Positions 6,817-7,339 of a DNA stretch of 7,339 bases are shown in pieces. The stretch lies in the NCBI GenBank assembly GCA_024644775.1, contig JAHEHB010000281.1, positions 1 through 7,339 on the forward strand, read 5' to 3'. Source of the stretch: Deltaproteobacteria bacterium (GTDB taxonomy: Bacteria > Desulfobacterota > Desulfobacteria > Desulfobacterales > SURF-15). The notes below the pieces were generated by a model. The model was given only the letters and a program-made list of their open reading frames with translations, did not search any database and had not been told where the DNA came from. Numbering within the stretch: the stretch's first letter is position 1; every line of letters starts with the position of its first letter. Made by a program: the position numbers and the translations under genes.

Positions 6817-6832
6817 CGGTTGCGCTGCTCGT
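6817..6832 (+). repeat. 16-nt exact match to repeat copy A (copy B, short)
   Basis: cggttgcgctgctcgt here is identical to 224-239, the first part of copy A, but similarity stops afterwards. It is also an inverted match, with one mismatch over 14 bases, to acgagctgcgcaac at 7073-7086, the end of copy C. The two matches thus bracket about 270 nt of the gap between the dehydrogenase and BKACE genes like terminal inverted repeats. Confidence 0.55.
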
Positions 6833-6932
6833 ATGGTGATCCCGAGAATCGCAGATCGGTTATGGGTGAAGTCAAAAAGCCAATAAAAAGTTTTCACGAT
6901 AGTTTCCTTGTGCCAAGCTTGGGATATTTACC

Positions 6933-6953
6933 TATCAAGTGTTGATAACAACA
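6933..6953. promoter_or_regulatory. overlapping palindromes, candidate regulator-binding site
   Basis: TATCAA-GTG-TTGATA (6933-6947) is a perfect 6-bp-arm palindrome. It overlaps a second one, TGTTG-ATAA-CAACA (6940-6953). Both lie upstream of the candidate BKACE promoter, centred about 70 nt before the predicted start, where activators often bind. No regulator gene is in the window to pair with it. Confidence 0.4.
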
Positions 6954-6977
6954 TGTGTAACAAGCTGATCGATATTT

Positions 6978-7006
6978 ATGACAAAACCGGTCGCCAATTG
7001 TATAAA
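6978..7006 (+). promoter_or_regulatory. sigma70-type promoter for the BKACE gene
   Basis: ATGACA (6978-6983, five of six) and TATAAA (7001-7006, five of six) are separated by the optimal 17 nt. Transcription would begin near 7013, giving a leader of about 125 nt made largely of repeat copy C. This is the best promoter match I found in the window. It suggests the BKACE gene can be expressed apart from the upstream dehydrogenase. Confidence 0.55.
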
Positions 7007-7007
7007 T

Positions 7008-7086
7008 TATCACTTGCTTAAACTAGATTCAGTCAGCGCATGACACAACGCAACCGGAAGACGAGAGGCGAAACGAGCTGCGCAAC
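7008..7086 (-). repeat. dispersed 79-nt repeat, copy C (inverted relative to copy A)
   Basis: The reverse complement of this stretch aligns gap-free with 226-304 (61 of 79 identical by hand count). Its ends can pair with each other: on the minus strand TTCAGTTGCGCA (7090-7079) pairs with TGCGCTGACTGAA, with one bulge, around the interior. As it lies between the candidate promoter and the BKACE ribosome site, it would form most of that mRNA leader. With the short copy B, the palindromes and the promoter, it accounts for much of the 346-nt gap 6792-7137, where I see no gene. Confidence 0.7.
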
Positions 7087-7137
7087 TGAATAACTGCTAA
7101 CGTATGACAAATGAGTCTAACAATAGGAGAAACTGAG

Positions 7138-7339
7138 ATGGAAAAGCGAATCATAACAGCGGCAATCACGGGGGGTATTCACACCCCGACCATGTCGCCA
7201 TATCTCCCGATTACGCCGAAACAGATTGCCGATGAAGCGGTGAGAGCTCATGAGGCTGGGGCTTCTGTGGCACATATTCATGTAAGAGATCCCGAAACCG
7301 GGCAGCCGACACATTCTCTGGAGCTTTTTCGAGAAGTGG
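7138..7339 (+). CDS. beta-keto acid cleavage enzyme (BKACE, DUF849/Kce family), N-terminal fragment
   Basis: Only 67 codons are present; the gene continues past the window. The N-terminus ITGGIHTPTMSPYLPITP (10-27) and AHIHVRDP (45-52) are typical of the DUF849 family, whose founder is 3-keto-5-aminohexanoate cleavage enzyme (Kce) of lysine fermentation. His46 and His48 fall at the same numbers as the metal-binding histidines I recall for Kce. These TIM-barrel enzymes react a beta-keto acid with acetyl-CoA to give acetoacetate and an acyl-CoA two carbons shorter than the keto acid (family knowledge). The specificity residues lie beyond the window, so the keto acid is unknown. AGGAG (7125-7129) sits 8 nt before the ATG. 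An adjacent 3HCDH-fold dehydrogenase could make the keto acid, as in carnitine degradation. Confidence 0.93.
   Translation, partial: MEKRIITAAITGGIHTPTMSPYLPITPKQIADEAVRAHEAGASVAHIHVRDPETGQPTHSLELFREV

Noticed and set aside
6905..6930. TTGGCACAAGG on the minus strand as a sigma54 -24 element
   Set aside because: No GC-containing -12 element follows at the required spacing.
7008..7086. Repeat copy C as an integron attC site
   Set aside because: No integrase or proper GTTRRRY/RYYYAAC core pair is present, and copy A lacks the same paired ends.

Overview
The window looks like a catabolic locus of an anaerobic or facultative, metabolically versatile Gram-negative bacterium. A Desulfobacterota/Deltaproteobacteria-like host is my inference. 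It rests on a periplasmic TRAP uptake system, CoA-thioester enzymes, moderate GC content and palindromic intergenic repeats; no taxonomic marker is present.

Layout: on the minus strand, in transcription order, are dctP (5446-4340), dctQ (4180-3617), dctM (3627-2305), an AMP-forming acyl-CoA synthetase (1972-305) and the first 36 codons of a canonical 3-hydroxyacyl-CoA dehydrogenase (110-1, cut by the window edge). Diverging from dctP across a 424-nt intergenic region are a second, atypical 3-hydroxyacyl-CoA-dehydrogenase-fold enzyme (5871-6791) and the first 67 codons of a beta-keto acid cleavage enzyme (BKACE, DUF849/Kce family; 7138-7339, cut by the window edge).

Working model (inference): the TRAP system, whose binding protein resembles the TakP 2-oxoacid/monocarboxylate subfamily, imports an organic acid. 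A dehydrogenase oxidises a 3-hydroxy group to a 3-keto group. The BKACE exchanges the resulting beta-keto acid with acetyl-CoA to give acetoacetate plus a shortened acyl-CoA. The acyl-CoA synthetase activates an acid (substrate or product), and the canonical dehydrogenase serves beta-oxidation. This parallels bacterial carnitine degradation (3HCDH-fold dehydrogenase plus BKACE), but the substrate cannot be read from sequence.

Non-coding structure is rich. A terminator-like hairpin separates dctP from dctQM. A 26-nt-period tandem duplication rewrites the dctQ C-terminus and dctM start overlap. A nested palindrome of about 100 nt lies downstream of dctM. A dispersed repeat of about 79 nt occurs once beside the acyl-CoA synthetase stop and once, inverted, in the leader of the BKACE gene. 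A good sigma70-like promoter with upstream palindromes precedes the BKACE. I see no tRNA, rRNA, CRISPR array, transposase or regulator gene.
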